Assembly: GCA_964347975.1 (NCBI GenBank)
Contig: CAYGAY010000038.1
Location: 1 to 29,806, forward strand
DNA length: 29,806 nt
Source: Bin87 sp964347975
Lineage (GTDB): Bacteria > Chloroflexota > Dehalococcoidia > Lucifugimonadales > UBA3495
Reading direction: 5' to 3'
The notes below the pieces were generated by a model, which was not told the DNA's origin, made no database searches, and saw only the letters and a program-made list of their open reading frames with translations. Shown here in pieces: positions 15,545 through 25,487 of this stretch (the first letter of the stretch is position 1; every line of letters begins with the position of its first letter). Both the position numbers and the translations under genes were made by a program.

Positions 15545-15553
15545 TGCTATAAT
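15545..15553 (+). promoter_or_regulatory. Extended -10 promoter for the membrane coiled-coil gene
   Basis: TGCTATAAT at 15545-15553 is a perfect extended -10 element (TGn plus TATAAT). No -35 box stands at the right distance, as is common for extended -10 promoters. It lies 32 nt before the ATG at 15585. The same GCTATAATGCC core occurs upstream of the oxidoreductase at 28810. Confidence 0.6.
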
Positions 15554-15584
15554 GCCGGCGATCAGGTAGCTGTGAGACACCGAT

Positions 15585-15935
15585 ATGACCGCGTCCGAAG
15601 TCGCCGTTAACGCCTACATCCTGTACGCTTTTATGGGCGTCATCGTTCTGTTGCTGATTGCGCTTCTGGGCGCCGTGTTTAGTATGCTGTATGTGGTGGG
15701 GGGATTGAAAGCCGATATTGCTGCCCTGTGGCGTGCGGTCGGCGAGATGCGTCAGGACATCGCCGACCTCAGGGAGCAGATTGCGCAGTTGCGGGAGCGT
15801 GTTGCCGAAAACCGCGGTTTGCTATTGAACCTCCACCAGCGCATTGACCTGCTGATGCGGCATCGCCACGACGAGGACACGGGCAACGTCGTGCTGACTC
15901 CCGCCGCTCCTGAACCGGAACCCGTGGCTGATTAA
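15585..15935 (+). CDS. Small membrane-anchored coiled-coil protein
   Basis: The 116-residue protein has one long membrane segment at about residues 11-40 (YILYAFMGVIVLLLIALLGAV and onward) and a heptad-rich coiled coil at about 43-92 (DIADLREQIAQLRERVAE). It ends in an acidic Pro-rich tail. The topology suggests a short N-terminus outside and a cytoplasmic coil. I recognise no family. It has its own extended -10 promoter and precedes the delta' gene by 30 nt, so the two may share a transcript. Confidence 0.75.
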   Translation: MTASEVAVNAYILYAFMGVIVLLLIALLGAVFSMLYVVGGLKADIAALWRAVGEMRQDIADLREQIAQLRERVAENRGLLLNLHQRIDLLMRHRHDEDTGNVVLTPAAPEPEPVAD

Positions 15936-15965
15936 CGCCGACCGCTGCTCCGCATCTCCCACGAA

Positions 15966-17015
15966 ATGTGGTCCGTAATCGGCCAAGACCACTTGTTGCG
16001 TCAACTTGACGCCAGCCTGCAAGCCGGGCGCGTCGGCCACGCCTATCTGCTCACCGGCCCGCCCCACGTCGGCAAGATGGCGCTGGCCCTCGACCTCGCC
16101 GCCGCCGTCAACTGCGCCATCGTCAACGGCCGGCATCCCGGCCCCATGTTTGCCGACGCGGCGGCGGACGCCGGGCCGTGCGGACAGTGCGAACCCTGCC
16201 AGCGCATCCGGCGCGGCGTCCACGCCGACCTGAACATTGTGACCGTGGGCGGCGACTCCCGCGTAACCACCCGCGTCAGCATCGAACAGGTGCGAGAGGC
16301 CCAAAACTTCCTTTCGGTCACGCCGGTTGAGGGCGCGTGGAAGGTGGTCATATTCGACGGCGCCGAAACCCTCTCCGCCGGGCAGAGCGAGTCGGCCAAC
16401 GCCCTGCTCAAGACGCTGGAAGAACCCCCGGAGCATGTCCTGATATTGCTCCTCACCACCAACGAGGACGCCATACTGCCCACCATTCGCTCCCGCTGCC
16501 GCGTCCTGTCGCTGCGCCCCATGCCCGGCGCGGCCCTGGCCGAATATCTGACCGTCCGGCATAACGCGCCGGCGGATACCGCTCGCTGGTTGGCGCGCCT
16601 GTCCCGGGGCTGTCCCGGATGGGCCATCAGCGCGTTAGCCGACCCCGCCTTGCTGGATGAACGCAACGCCGAGCTGGACCGCATCGCCGCCACCACCGTC
16701 GCGCCCCTGGACCAGCGGTTCGCCTTCGCCAACAGCCTGGCCGGTTCATTCTCCGGCGACCGGGAGTCGGTCCGCCAGACCCTTTACCTCTGGCAGCGCT
16801 GGTGGCGCGACCTGCTGCTGGTCAAAGAGGGAGTCGCCGAACACATCCAGAACATCGACCGGCGGGACGAACTGACCGCCCAGGCCAACTCCGTCTCCAC
16901 CGCCGGCATCGTGGCCTTCCTCCGGCGCATCCAGGAAACCCTGATTGCGCTGGACGCCAACGCGAACCCCCGCCTGGCCCTGGAATGCCTGATGCTGGCC
17001 GTCCCGGCGGGGTGA
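15966..17015 (+). CDS. holB: DNA polymerase III subunit delta'
   Basis: Delta' is the stator ATPase-fold subunit of the clamp loader. The 349-residue protein begins MWSVIGQDHLLRQL and has a degenerate Walker A, TGPPHVGKMAL, at 30-40 (M where T/S is usual, as delta' does not hydrolyse ATP). A zinc module C72-x2-C75-x2-C78 follows, then the VIFDGAE Walker B region, NALLKTLEEPPEHV, and the SRC sensor motif IRSRCRVLSL. The start ATG at 15966 has no strong ribosome binding site, so translation may depend on the upstream small gene. DnaX would be longer and carry a functional Walker A. Confidence 0.9.
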   Translation: MWSVIGQDHLLRQLDASLQAGRVGHAYLLTGPPHVGKMALALDLAAAVNCAIVNGRHPGPMFADAAADAGPCGQCEPCQRIRRGVHADLNIVTVGGDSRVTTRVSIEQVREAQNFLSVTPVEGAWKVVIFDGAETLSAGQSESANALLKTLEEPPEHVLILLLTTNEDAILPTIRSRCRVLSLRPMPGAALAEYLTVRHNAPADTARWLARLSRGCPGWAISALADPALLDERNAELDRIAATTVAPLDQRFAFANSLAGSFSGDRESVRQTLYLWQRWWRDLLLVKEGVAEHIQNIDRRDELTAQANSVSTAGIVAFLRRIQETLIALDANANPRLALECLMLAVPAG

Positions 17016-17031
17016 ACCCTGCGCCACCGCC

Positions 17032-17490
17032 TCACACCGCCTCGTACACCTTCACCCGCCCCTTGCTCGCCACCCGCAGCCGTCCCTGCTTTTCCAGGGC
17101 GCGAACGGCCTGCATTACCTGCGGGTCACCGTAGCGGCGGAAGCGGCCGGTTATCTTGCTCTGCGCTCGCGGCGTTTCGCAGTATTCCCAGACCTGCTCG
17201 GCCAGCAGATCCCCGATTTCCGGCAATGGCCGCGCCGGCCGGACTATCGTATGCCCCGGATTGCCGTCCACCGTCTCGCCCGGCATATATTCCAATAGAC
17301 GGGCGTGCCTTTCCAGAAAGGAGCGGATGCGTATGCGCATCGTCCCGCCGGCCCCGCTGGAGCCGTAGCCATGGACGACATCCAGGGTTTCGGACGTTGC
17401 ATTCCCCGACCGCAGCGTGCGGTTGTACCGGTCAATGAAGTCAGCCAGACCTTCGGCCCAAGTTTTGCCGTGCAGGTCAATGCTGTCCAT
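17032..17490 (-). CDS. Smr-domain protein with C-terminal winged-helix-like region
   Basis: The 152-residue protein starts MDSIDLHGKTWAEGL, where the DLHG motif at 5-8 opens a Smr (MutS2 C-terminal-like) nuclease domain. LDVVHGYGSSGAGG at 36-49 and GNPGHTIVRP at 76-85 are the other Smr hallmarks. Residues 95-152 (WEYCETPRAQSKITGRF, then VMQAVRALEKQGRL) look like a small winged helix. Smr domains nick or cleave DNA or RNA, including stalled-ribosome mRNA. It starts 6 nt after the HNH gene on the same strand, so the two nucleic-acid genes form an operon convergent with holB. Confidence 0.82.
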   Translation of the reverse strand: MDSIDLHGKTWAEGLADFIDRYNRTLRSGNATSETLDVVHGYGSSGAGGTMRIRIRSFLERHARLLEYMPGETVDGNPGHTIVRPARPLPEIGDLLAEQVWEYCETPRAQSKITGRFRRYGDPQVMQAVRALEKQGRLRVASKGRVKVYEAV

Positions 17491-17496
17491 GCCGAT

Positions 17497-18237
17497 TCAG
17501 TCCGCCAACGCCCCTGCTGCGGCCAGCTTTCCGTCGGGCGCGCCGCCGTCGCCTTTGCGATTGCGGCCCGCCGCCTGCCAGGGAATGTACTGCCGCCACT
17601 CATCGAGGATGGCCCGGTTTTCCAGGATCCGGTAGGGGTTGGGTTGTGGCGCCGTGGGAACGCGGCGCAGCTTCATGTTGGCTTCTTCCGGTGTGCGGCC
17701 CGCTTTGTCCAGGTTGCAGCGGCCGCAGGCTGCCACCACGTTGTCCCACGTGTGCGGTCCGTGCTGCCGGCGAGGCACCACGTGGTCCAGGGTCAGGTTC
17801 TGGGAGCGAGCGCCGCAGTATTGGCAGGTGTAATGGTCCCTCAGGAACACTTCCTTTTTGGACAGGCGGCGCGGCGCGAAGGGCCGCTTCACCAGGTACA
17901 CCAGTCGTATGATCGAAGGCGCATCGTGGATGGAGCTGAAGGTGCGAATGCGCGCCGAATCGGTACGCTGTTCCAGCAGTTCCGCCTTGCCCTTCGCCAC
18001 CAGTACGATGGCCCGGCGCACGGTGCAGACGTTCACCGGGACATAGTTCAGGTTCAGCACCAGCACGGGAGCGGTGAGCCGGCCGGGAAGGGGAGTTCGG
18101 CTGCCCGGTTGGTCATCCTCCGTCGGGGAAGATGCTGCCGCCTTGCCCGTTGCGGCTCGGGCGGCGTTCGCGTGTCGGCCCCCGGCTTTCGCCCGGGCCG
18201 CGCCTTTTCTTCGACTCGTTCGTCCCCGGCTTGCCAT
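17497..18237 (-). CDS. HNH endonuclease
   Basis: The 246-residue protein has a basic, low-complexity N-terminus (residues 1-55), the LVLNLNYVPVNVCTVRRAI segment common to one large bacterial HNH family, and the HNH core: C138-x2-C141, D151-H152 (LTLDHVVPR), N166 and C171-x2-C174-N175. The paired CxxC motifs bind structural zinc and H152 is the catalytic His. These stand-alone HNH proteins are widespread in Chloroflexota, Actinobacteria and cyanobacteria and have no assigned cellular role. The start at 18237 (MASRGRTSRR) could be later within the basic leader. It lies just upstream of the Smr gene. Confidence 0.88.
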   Translation of the reverse strand: MASRGRTSRRKGAARAKAGGRHANAARAATGKAAASSPTEDDQPGSRTPLPGRLTAPVLVLNLNYVPVNVCTVRRAIVLVAKGKAELLEQRTDSARIRTFSSIHDAPSIIRLVYLVKRPFAPRRLSKKEVFLRDHYTCQYCGARSQNLTLDHVVPRRQHGPHTWDNVVAACGRCNLDKAGRTPEEANMKLRRVPTAPQPNPYRILENRAILDEWRQYIPWQAAGRNRKGDGGAPDGKLAAAGALAD

Positions 18238-18347
18238 CTGCCAACCTCAACGCAGGTAGCGCATTCGCTGCCGTGTCGTGCCGAATATCGTCGCTATTAC
18301 CGTTTCAACGCAGTTTATTATACCCCACTGTCCATAACCGTCATATA

Positions 18348-18734
18348 TCATAGGAGCCATATCCAAATCGCCAATCCGATGAGCAGGCCCAGCAGCAATC
18401 CCCCGGCGTGATTGATGCGTAGCACGGTGGCGTCGTAGCCCAGGCGTTGTTCCAGCCGTCTGCCGAAGAAGCCCACGCTGATGACGCAGATGACCCCCGC
18501 AAAGGCCAGCGGGGCGTACACCAAAGCCGCCCGCTCCGCATCCTTGAACGCCCAGGCCACCGCCACCAGCAGCGCCACCACGGCCAGCGAAAGGGCCATC
18601 CGCACCAGTCCGATACGGAATCCCCATCCCATGAGAAAGCACCAACCGGCCAAACCCAGCAGATGCCACTGCGAGTCGAATATCCCGAATTCCACGCCCG
18701 AATTGTCCATTATGTGCCAAGATGACGCAACCAC
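18348..18734 (-). CDS. Small polytopic membrane protein
   Basis: The 128-residue hydrophobic protein has about four membrane segments: LLGLAGWCFLMGWGF, LALVVALL-like residues around 45-62, LVYAPLAFAGVICVISVGFF and GGLLLGLLIGLAIWIWLL at the C-terminus. I recognise no family. GTG 18734 is supported by GAGAGGAG 7 nt upstream. ATG 18710 is an alternative without a ribosome binding site. That binding site lies in the partial repeat at 18735-18800. The 110 nt between this gene and the HNH gene start hold nothing recognisable. Confidence 0.65.
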   Translation of the reverse strand: MVASSWHIMDNSGVEFGIFDSQWHLLGLAGWCFLMGWGFRIGLVRMALSLAVVALLVAVAWAFKDAERAALVYAPLAFAGVICVISVGFFGRRLEQRLGYDATVLRINHAGGLLLGLLIGLAIWIWLL

Positions 18735-18800
18735 TCACGCGCTCCTCTCTTGTCATTGCGAGAAGCAAAGCCCGACCTTTGACAGATCTGGCAATCCCGC
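18735..18800 (-). repeat. Diverged copy of the MITE-like element
   Basis: CTCACGCG at 18734-18741, then CTTGTCATTGCGA at 18751-18763 and a CTTTGACAGATCTGGCAA segment match the left end and interior of the element at 11152-11308. It separates the divergent membrane-protein and rph genes. It appears to provide the GAGAGGAG ribosome binding site of the membrane-protein gene. Confidence 0.55.
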
Positions 18801-18845
18801 TACGCTACGCTAAACTAACCTGCACTCAATCCAGGAACATTCAGC

Positions 18846-19576
<731 letters not shown>

Positions 19577-19580
<4 letters not shown>

Positions 19581-22195
19581 CCGGATGGCTCATCGCCGCC
19601 AGCGATTGCCAGTGAGTCGATGACGGGCAGTAAAACTGGCGCGATGTATTGTGTGATGCGGTCAACTTCATCTGGAACGTTTTCCGCAGGCGTGCTGTTG
19701 GGATGTTCCGCGTCTCTAGCGTTGGCAGAATCACTTTTGGATGCTCCTCGGATTATCGCCAGAGCCAAAAATACCACTGCCGTAGAGAAGGCTTTGCGCA
19801 CCGCTTCCAGAGGCTGATTCTTTATACGGCTGTGGTGATGAATATACTCATTATCTACGTTGACATAGAAATCCCATGCGTCTCTGGTGGTGGGATTCGA
19901 CGTATCAGGGGCGACGAGAACAGCCGTTTTGCTGCTGAATAGCCCCAATGGATGAGATGTCCATTCACATTCGTACACTTCATAGATGTTTGGTGATTTT
20001 ACGGTCTCCGCTCCACCGCCTCGCTTTTTGCCGCCGCCGCCACCACCGCCTTTTTTCGGCTCTATGATGTTCACTTTGACCGCATTCTCCATACAGTCAA
20101 CGCGCGATTCGTCGGCAACGGCAACGGTGAAGTTGAAGCTGTCGCCCGGTTTGATGAGCGAGGGCGGCAAAGCGCTCGTATCCCAATGAAAACGAGCGAC
20201 GCCATTATTTGGGCCGGTGCGGTCCCAATGGTTGGTCCAGTCATTGCCGACATCGTCAGCAATTGACCAGCTTCCCGGGGAAACTTTGCGGTCGAAATAA
20301 TTGTTCTCGGCGTCAGTTTCAAACTCCAGCGTGACCGTCCTTCCAACGCCAACGCCCCATTCCTGCCGCTTTGGCTTGAAATAGGTTGGGAACTGACGGC
20401 CTGCGAATATGCCGGCCGGGTTCGGGCGTGGGCCGCGCCCAGTTTGCACAATGGTTGAACCTTCCAGTAGGTATTTCGATATTTCGGGATTGCCGGCCAG
20501 TATTTCTTTGAGCAAGTCCTCCCTGGCGGAGGCATCGTCATACTTGCTGGCAATAGCGTCGTCGCGGCGCTGCTTCTCCAGGAAGCGCAGCCCCTCATTA
20601 TTGAAAAGAAACTCTTCAAGCTTGCGCTCAATGTCCGTAGCCAGTTTGGAGTCGGCGCGCAGGCGGTCCCGACTGTTCATAAACAGCTCTTCAAAATCCC
20701 GTCGGGCGATGCTGCTGCAATCAACCGTGACCAGCAGGTCGTTGGCCAGATAACTCTTGCGCACGCTCTGGCGTCGGAAAAATCGCGTTGAGTAGGATGC
20801 GTGCAGCTGCCCGTTGTACAGGAACAGGACGCCGTGCTGGGTAGTGCGGTGGCTTTGGTAAGCACCCGGTTTGAAAGCAAAAATGCGCGCTTTGACCTGA
20901 TGTTTTCCAATACCCATGTCGGCGCTTTGCGGGAATCCTGATTCCAAGTCTTCAGCGTTGCGCTCCAGGTCGGTAAGTATGCCGCGAGCGCCACGGAAGT
21001 CTGCGTTAGCGCTGTAACCGCGACATTCGTACAGCTTCACTGGCAAAGCCGGCTCAGCCAGGGCAATCTCGATTCGCCGAATTAAACCGCTGCCGTCGCT
21101 CGGCATTATGATGCTGGAAGCAGTCCCTTGCCAGCGGTATTCGTACAGCTTTACCAAGGAGCCGTATTCGGCATCTCTGACGTAGGGCCCATTGCGGGCC
21201 GGAAAGATTGGGTAGGCGTCTGCGGGGAAAGAAAGTACCTTGCCATATCCGTAACCATCCGAAGGCAAAGGCGCTAAGTATTGGAACACCGAACTGCGAG
21301 AATCACTGGAAGGCTCAATACGCCGGACAATGGTGAATCCCCATTCGCTTGACCGACCTGATGCAGAGCCGTTCAATATGACTGGGTTGCGGCGCGAAAT
21401 AATCAGCTGGAGGTTGTACCTTTCACTACAGTAGGGTAACGCGCCAGTAGCGCCCATATTGAATTTGCCTTGTACGAAATGAGTTCCTATTTTGTTGTTG
21501 CGATGCAGCGACAGGAAAGTGTTGGGAAAATCGTCAGGCGTTTGCCCTTCGCCGTTATCGGCGATGGTTAGGCAAGGATGTCTGCTGCGGGAATTGCCGC
21601 GCCCTTCGGGACGCGCGCCGGTGGCGGTCACGGTTATGAAATCCCCTTCTTCGTTCAGTCTGGCGTTGGGCCAATTGGACAGGCGACCGCTACGGTCTGG
21701 ATCAAATGGCCCGCCATCCCCAAAGTAGCGATGCACGGCCTCGCGAATCGATTTGGGCGCGTGGGGAGATTCCGGGTCTTCGCCGCGCCGCAGGCACTCA
21801 TTAGTCAAGCGGGCGTCAATCGCGTTAACGATCTTCTCCACCAAAGCGGCTACAGCCTCGCTCTGCTGGTTGCCGATGGTGCCGTAGTTGTTTTCCAAGT
21901 CGCCGTAAGGACGCCAAGCGGTGCGGTCATCCCAATACCCGGCGTCCTTGAGCGTTTTTACGACCGTTTCCTCGCCGTCGGCGTAAAGCAACTTGTTGCA
22001 CAACATCCTGGCGTCCATTTTCTCCCACATCCCCTGTCGGTTTTCGGCGGTCCATCCCGGATTGTCCGGGTCCCGAGCGATGCCGACGTTGATGGCGGTT
22101 TCTTCGTCGTACTGCGCTGCGATTTCGTCAAAGGTCAATTTGCTTGCCACCAGCTCGTCAAAACTCTGGGCGGTCAGGTCAGCGTTCTTCGTCAT
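19577..22195 (-). CDS. GHKL-fold ATPase, large stand-alone protein of unknown function
   Basis: The 872-residue protein carries a GHKL (Hsp90/MutL/MORC-type) ATP-binding domain. The N box is EKIVNAIDA with E120, N124 and D127. The G1 motif is IADNGEGQTP (211-220). The G2 lid motif is GKFNMGATG (243-251). LSLHRNNKIGTHFVQ precedes the lid. The middle region (about 260-600) is the presumed transducer and has no motif known to me. A Lys-flanked polyglycine linker is near residues 713-727, followed by a C-terminal domain of about 140 residues. It is cytoplasmic, with no membrane segment seen. The start ATG at 22195 overlaps the truncated BrnT-like gene by 17 nt. Prokaryotic MORC/MutL-like ATPases are known from restriction and defence loci, so a defence role is possible. 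That is inference. Confidence 0.8.
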
Positions 22196-22409
22196 GCGTT
22201 CTCACCTCTGGGGCATTCGCTCGGCGCAGACTGATGATGCGTATATTATCGCCGCGCACCGTATAGCTAACGGTATGCAGATGTTCGCCAATGTAGCCAA
22301 TGGCTCGCCAACGCATTTCGCCGTAGCGCGGACTTGGCTCAACTACCGCCGTTTCCCATTGGAAAGCCTCTTCCACTGCCGCGGAATCAATCCCGTGAGG
22401 GACTGGCAA
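22179..22409 (-). CDS. BrnT-like toxin, apparently 5'-truncated
   Basis: The 76 residues match the BrnT (RelE-fold ribonuclease toxin) core: HGIDSAAVEEAF, RWRAIGYIGEHLHTVSYTVRGDNIRIISLRRA (about 33-63) and a closing acidic tail. BrnT proteins normally begin with a strand of about 15 more residues (the WDPxKxxxNxxKHG type), which is missing. The only start in frame is TTG at 22409, with a stop codon a few codons further upstream. No BrnA antitoxin gene follows; instead the GHKL ATPase gene begins inside its 3' end. It starts 24 nt after the M16 peptidase stop. It may be inactive, or it may be an adapted partner of the ATPase. Confidence 0.7.
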   Translation of the reverse strand: MPVPHGIDSAAVEEAFQWETAVVEPSPRYGEMRWRAIGYIGEHLHTVSYTVRGDNIRIISLRRANAPEVRTHDEER

Positions 22410-22433
22410 AAAAGTTGCAGGACGACAGACATT

Positions 22434-25091
22434 TCAGTGCATCACCGCCCCCTCCACGTCCAGCAGCGTCAGCCCGTAGCCCAGCCCCCGCAGTGGTTCC
22501 TCCACCTGGTCCCGGTCGCCCACCACCAGAACGGCAAGTCTATCGGGCGAGAGGTACTCGGCGCCCACCCGATGGGTGTCGGTCAGGCTTACTCCCGCCA
22601 AGCGTTCCTCAAACGTGTGGAAGTAGTCATCAGGGAGGCCGAATTGGGCCAGCGTCACCAGTTGGCCCAGCAGTTGCGCCGGACGCTCGAACCCGGCGGG
22701 ATAACCCAGGCGCAGGCCGTTGCGGGCGTTTTCCAGCTCCTCATCGGTGAGGGGACGCTGGCCGCTGATGTCCTCGAACTCCCGCAGGGTTTCAAAAACG
22801 GCATCCCGGGTCACCGCCGTCTGCACGCTGCCGCCAGCCGACAGCAGCGACGGCGCGTTGTACCACGATATGCCGGAGTTGTAGCCGTATGAATACCCCT
22901 TGTCCTGGCGCAGGTTCTGGTTGAGGCGGGCCGAGAACTGGCCGCCGAAAGCATAGTTCAGCACCAACAGCGCCATGAAGTCGGCATGGCTCCGCTCCAC
23001 CAACGGCATCCCGGCGCGGATGACTGACTGGGCCGCTCCCGGCTTGTCGATCAAATAGATGCGCGGCCCGCCGGCTGCCAAACCGCCGGTTGCGCCGATA
23101 CCGGCCGCCGCCTCCGCCGGCGCTCTCCAGTCGCCGAAACGCTCCTCCACCGCTGCCACCGCCTCGGCAACGCCAACATCGCCCGCCACTAGCAGGCAGA
23201 GACGGTCGGGCCGGAAAGCCTGAAAGTGCCGCGCCAACATATCGGTCCGTTGTGCGGCGGACACCGTGGCCTCGTTGCCCAAATTGGAGTGAGCATAGGG
23301 CGATTCCGGCCCGAACACCAGCGGGCCGAAATTGGTGTCGGCCACGAAACCGGCTTCGTCGCGGGCCCGGCGCAGGTCGGTGATGCGTTCCCGTCGTACT
23401 CGCTCCAGCTCGTGATCCGGGAAGCTGGCGTTGCGCGCCACGTCGGCGGCCAGGCCCAGCGCGTGCCGCCAGTGGCGGTGCAGCGTCTCCGCCGTCAACA
23501 GGGTCAGTTCTTTGCGGGCCTCCGTTCCCAGCCGCGAGCCGATATGCTCGAAGGCGGCGGAGATTTCCTGGCTGGTGCGCGTTGTGGTGCCTTCGTCCAT
23601 CATCGCCGCCGTGAAGGATGACAGGCCGGGCAGTTCCGCCGGGTCGTCGATGGCCCCGGCCCGGGCCAGCAGGGCGAAGGACACCAGCGGCAGGCCCGGC
23701 CGGTTGGCGACGATGACCTCCATTCCGTTGCTCAGGCGTCCCCGCTGGGGTGTGGGCGGCGCGAAAGCCGGCGTCGGCCCGCCGTCCGGCTGCCGTGTGC
23801 GGTCAACCGTGACTGTGGCGGTGGACAGCGGGCGTTCGGGGTACACCCGCATTCGCACCTGCCCGCTGTCCATTATTTGCCGGTGCACCCGCAGCACGTC
23901 CTCTCGGGTGACCTTGCGGTAACCGTCCATGGCCGTGTTCAATCCATCGGGGTCGCCGGTATACACGTTGAAGTAGTTGAGGGCGTCGGCGCGCCCGCCG
24001 AACCCGCCCACGCGGGCCAGCATCCGGTAGTGCTGCATCTCGATACGGTTGATGGCCCGCTCGAACTCCTCGTCGGTTGGCGGCTCCGTAGCAATGCTGG
24101 CCAGCGTCTCTTCAGCGGCCTCTTCTACCTCACTCAGCGTATGCCCGGCCGCCGGCGTTAGTTCCATGCGGAACTGGCCGGCGATCTCGGCGGCATAGTA
24201 ACTCACCGACGCCGACTGCGCGACCTGCTTCTCATAGACCAGCGTGCGGTACATCCGGCTGCTGTGCCCGTCGGACAGGATGGCTCGCAAGATGTCGCCG
24301 GCGTCGTCGTCGCCGGACAGGTTGGCCGGCGCCAGCCACACCGAGTACAGCCGCGGCAGCGTGACCCGGTCGGTCATCGCCAGGTCAACCCGGCCCGTCA
24401 GGGGCGAATCAGCCCTCCCGATTCGGCGCACTGCCGGCCCCGGGTCCAGATCTGCAAAGTAGCGGTGGGCCAGGTCAAGGGCCGCATCGGTGTCGATGTC
24501 GCCGGCGATGGCAAGGCTCGCGTTGGACGGGGAATAGTACCGGCGGAAGAAGTCCTTCACGTCGTCCAGCGTGGCAGCGTCCAGATCTTCCTGGGAGCCA
24601 ATGGTCATCCAGTTGTACGGGTGAGGCAGCGGAAAAAGGGCCTGCTGGATGTGCCACTGGGCCATTCCGTAGGGACGGTTCTCGTAACTCTGCCGCCGCT
24701 CGTTTTTCACCACGTCGCGCTCGGTGTCGAAACCGTCCTGGTCCAGGGCGTCCAGCAGGAACCCCATGCGGTCGGCCTCCAGCCACAGCGCCAGCTCAAG
24801 GTAGTTGGACGGCACATCCTCCCAGTAGTTGGTTCGGTCGCCGGTAGTGGAGCCGTTGAGGGTGGCCCCGATCTTCTGCAACGGCTCAAAATGGCTGGCC
24901 TTGTGGTGGCGCGTCCCTCGAAACATAATGTGCTCGAAGAGATGGGCGAACCCGGTCCGTCCCACCTCTTCGTCCTTGGAACCCACGTGGTACCATACGT
25001 TGACCGCGGCCACCGGAATGGAACGGTCCTGGTGCAAGATGACATCCAGGCCGTTGGGCAAAGTGTGTTTCTCAAATGCGATACCAGCCAT
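22434..25091 (-). CDS. M16-family zinc metallopeptidase, two-domain pitrilysin type
   Basis: The 885-residue protein has two M16 halves. In the first the zinc motif is H50-L-F-E53-H54 (GFAHLFEHIMFRGT) with E131 (VVKNERRQSYEN) as third ligand, the inverted HxxEH motif of active M16 proteins. The second half (about 455-885) begins RGRLSNGMEVIVANRPGLPLVSF, lacks an HxxEH, and ends with the conserved RQDKGYSYGYNSGI region. One active and one inactive half is the usual arrangement of single-chain M16 peptidases. No signal peptide is visible, so it is probably cytoplasmic and degrades peptides. The ATG at 25091 has AAAGGA 9 nt upstream. The BrnT-like and GHKL genes lie downstream on the same strand. 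Confidence 0.92.
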   Translation of the reverse strand: MAGIAFEKHTLPNGLDVILHQDRSIPVAAVNVWYHVGSKDEEVGRTGFAHLFEHIMFRGTRHHKASHFEPLQKIGATLNGSTTGDRTNYWEDVPSNYLELALWLEADRMGFLLDALDQDGFDTERDVVKNERRQSYENRPYGMAQWHIQQALFPLPHPYNWMTIGSQEDLDAATLDDVKDFFRRYYSPSNASLAIAGDIDTDAALDLAHRYFADLDPGPAVRRIGRADSPLTGRVDLAMTDRVTLPRLYSVWLAPANLSGDDDAGDILRAILSDGHSSRMYRTLVYEKQVAQSASVSYYAAEIAGQFRMELTPAAGHTLSEVEEAAEETLASIATEPPTDEEFERAINRIEMQHYRMLARVGGFGGRADALNYFNVYTGDPDGLNTAMDGYRKVTREDVLRVHRQIMDSGQVRMRVYPERPLSTATVTVDRTRQPDGGPTPAFAPPTPQRGRLSNGMEVIVANRPGLPLVSFALLARAGAIDDPAELPGLSSFTAAMMDEGTTTRTSQEISAAFEHIGSRLGTEARKELTLLTAETLHRHWRHALGLAADVARNASFPDHELERVRRERITDLRRARDEAGFVADTNFGPLVFGPESPYAHSNLGNEATVSAAQRTDMLARHFQAFRPDRLCLLVAGDVGVAEAVAAVEERFGDWRAPAEAAAGIGATGGLAAGGPRIYLIDKPGAAQSVIRAGMPLVERSHADFMALLVLNYAFGGQFSARLNQNLRQDKGYSYGYNSGISWYNAPSLLSAGGSVQTAVTRDAVFETLREFEDISGQRPLTDEELENARNGLRLGYPAGFERPAQLLGQLVTLAQFGLPDDYFHTFEERLAGVSLTDTHRVGAEYLSPDRLAVLVVGDRDQVEEPLRGLGYGLTLLDVEGAVMH

Positions 25092-25253
25092 AAAGCAGCG
25101 TCCTTTGGGAAGCGGGAAAGCGGGAGGGATGCGTCATTGTAGCATCGGTTCTTCTCGTAACGCGCCGGTTGGATTTGACATGGTTTCATCTCAATGCTAA
25201 CTTCCAAATGTCAAACCAGACTTCGTACCAGCAAAGAGATTGGCGGTTTCGCA

Positions 25254-25487
25254 ATGATCGAATCGGCAGTGACTGCAAAAGGGCAGACGACATTACCTAA
25301 GGCCGTAAGGGACGCTCTGTCTCTAACGGCTGGCGACCGAGTACGCTACACTATCCATGGTGGCGAGATACGCATCAGGAAGGTGCTCCCCGTCAGCAGT
25401 CTTTACGGCGCATTACCGTACGATGGCCCGCCGGTGTCCATCGAGGAAATGCAGGAAGCCATCATTTCTGGTGCGACTGACGCATGA
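25254..25487 (+). CDS. AbrB/MazE-type antitoxin
   Basis: A 77-residue swapped-hairpin (SpoVT-AbrB) protein with MIESAVTAKGQTTLPKAVRDAL followed by GDRVRYTIHGGEIRIRKV, the classic DNA-binding N-terminus, and a toxin-binding tail (GPPVSIEEMQEAI). ATG 25254 fits the family. The frame opens earlier, at 25194, but the extra residues are unrelated. No strong ribosome binding site is visible. It overlaps the downstream PIN toxin gene by 4 nt. Confidence 0.9.
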   Translation: MIESAVTAKGQTTLPKAVRDALSLTAGDRVRYTIHGGEIRIRKVLPVSSLYGALPYDGPPVSIEEMQEAIISGATDA

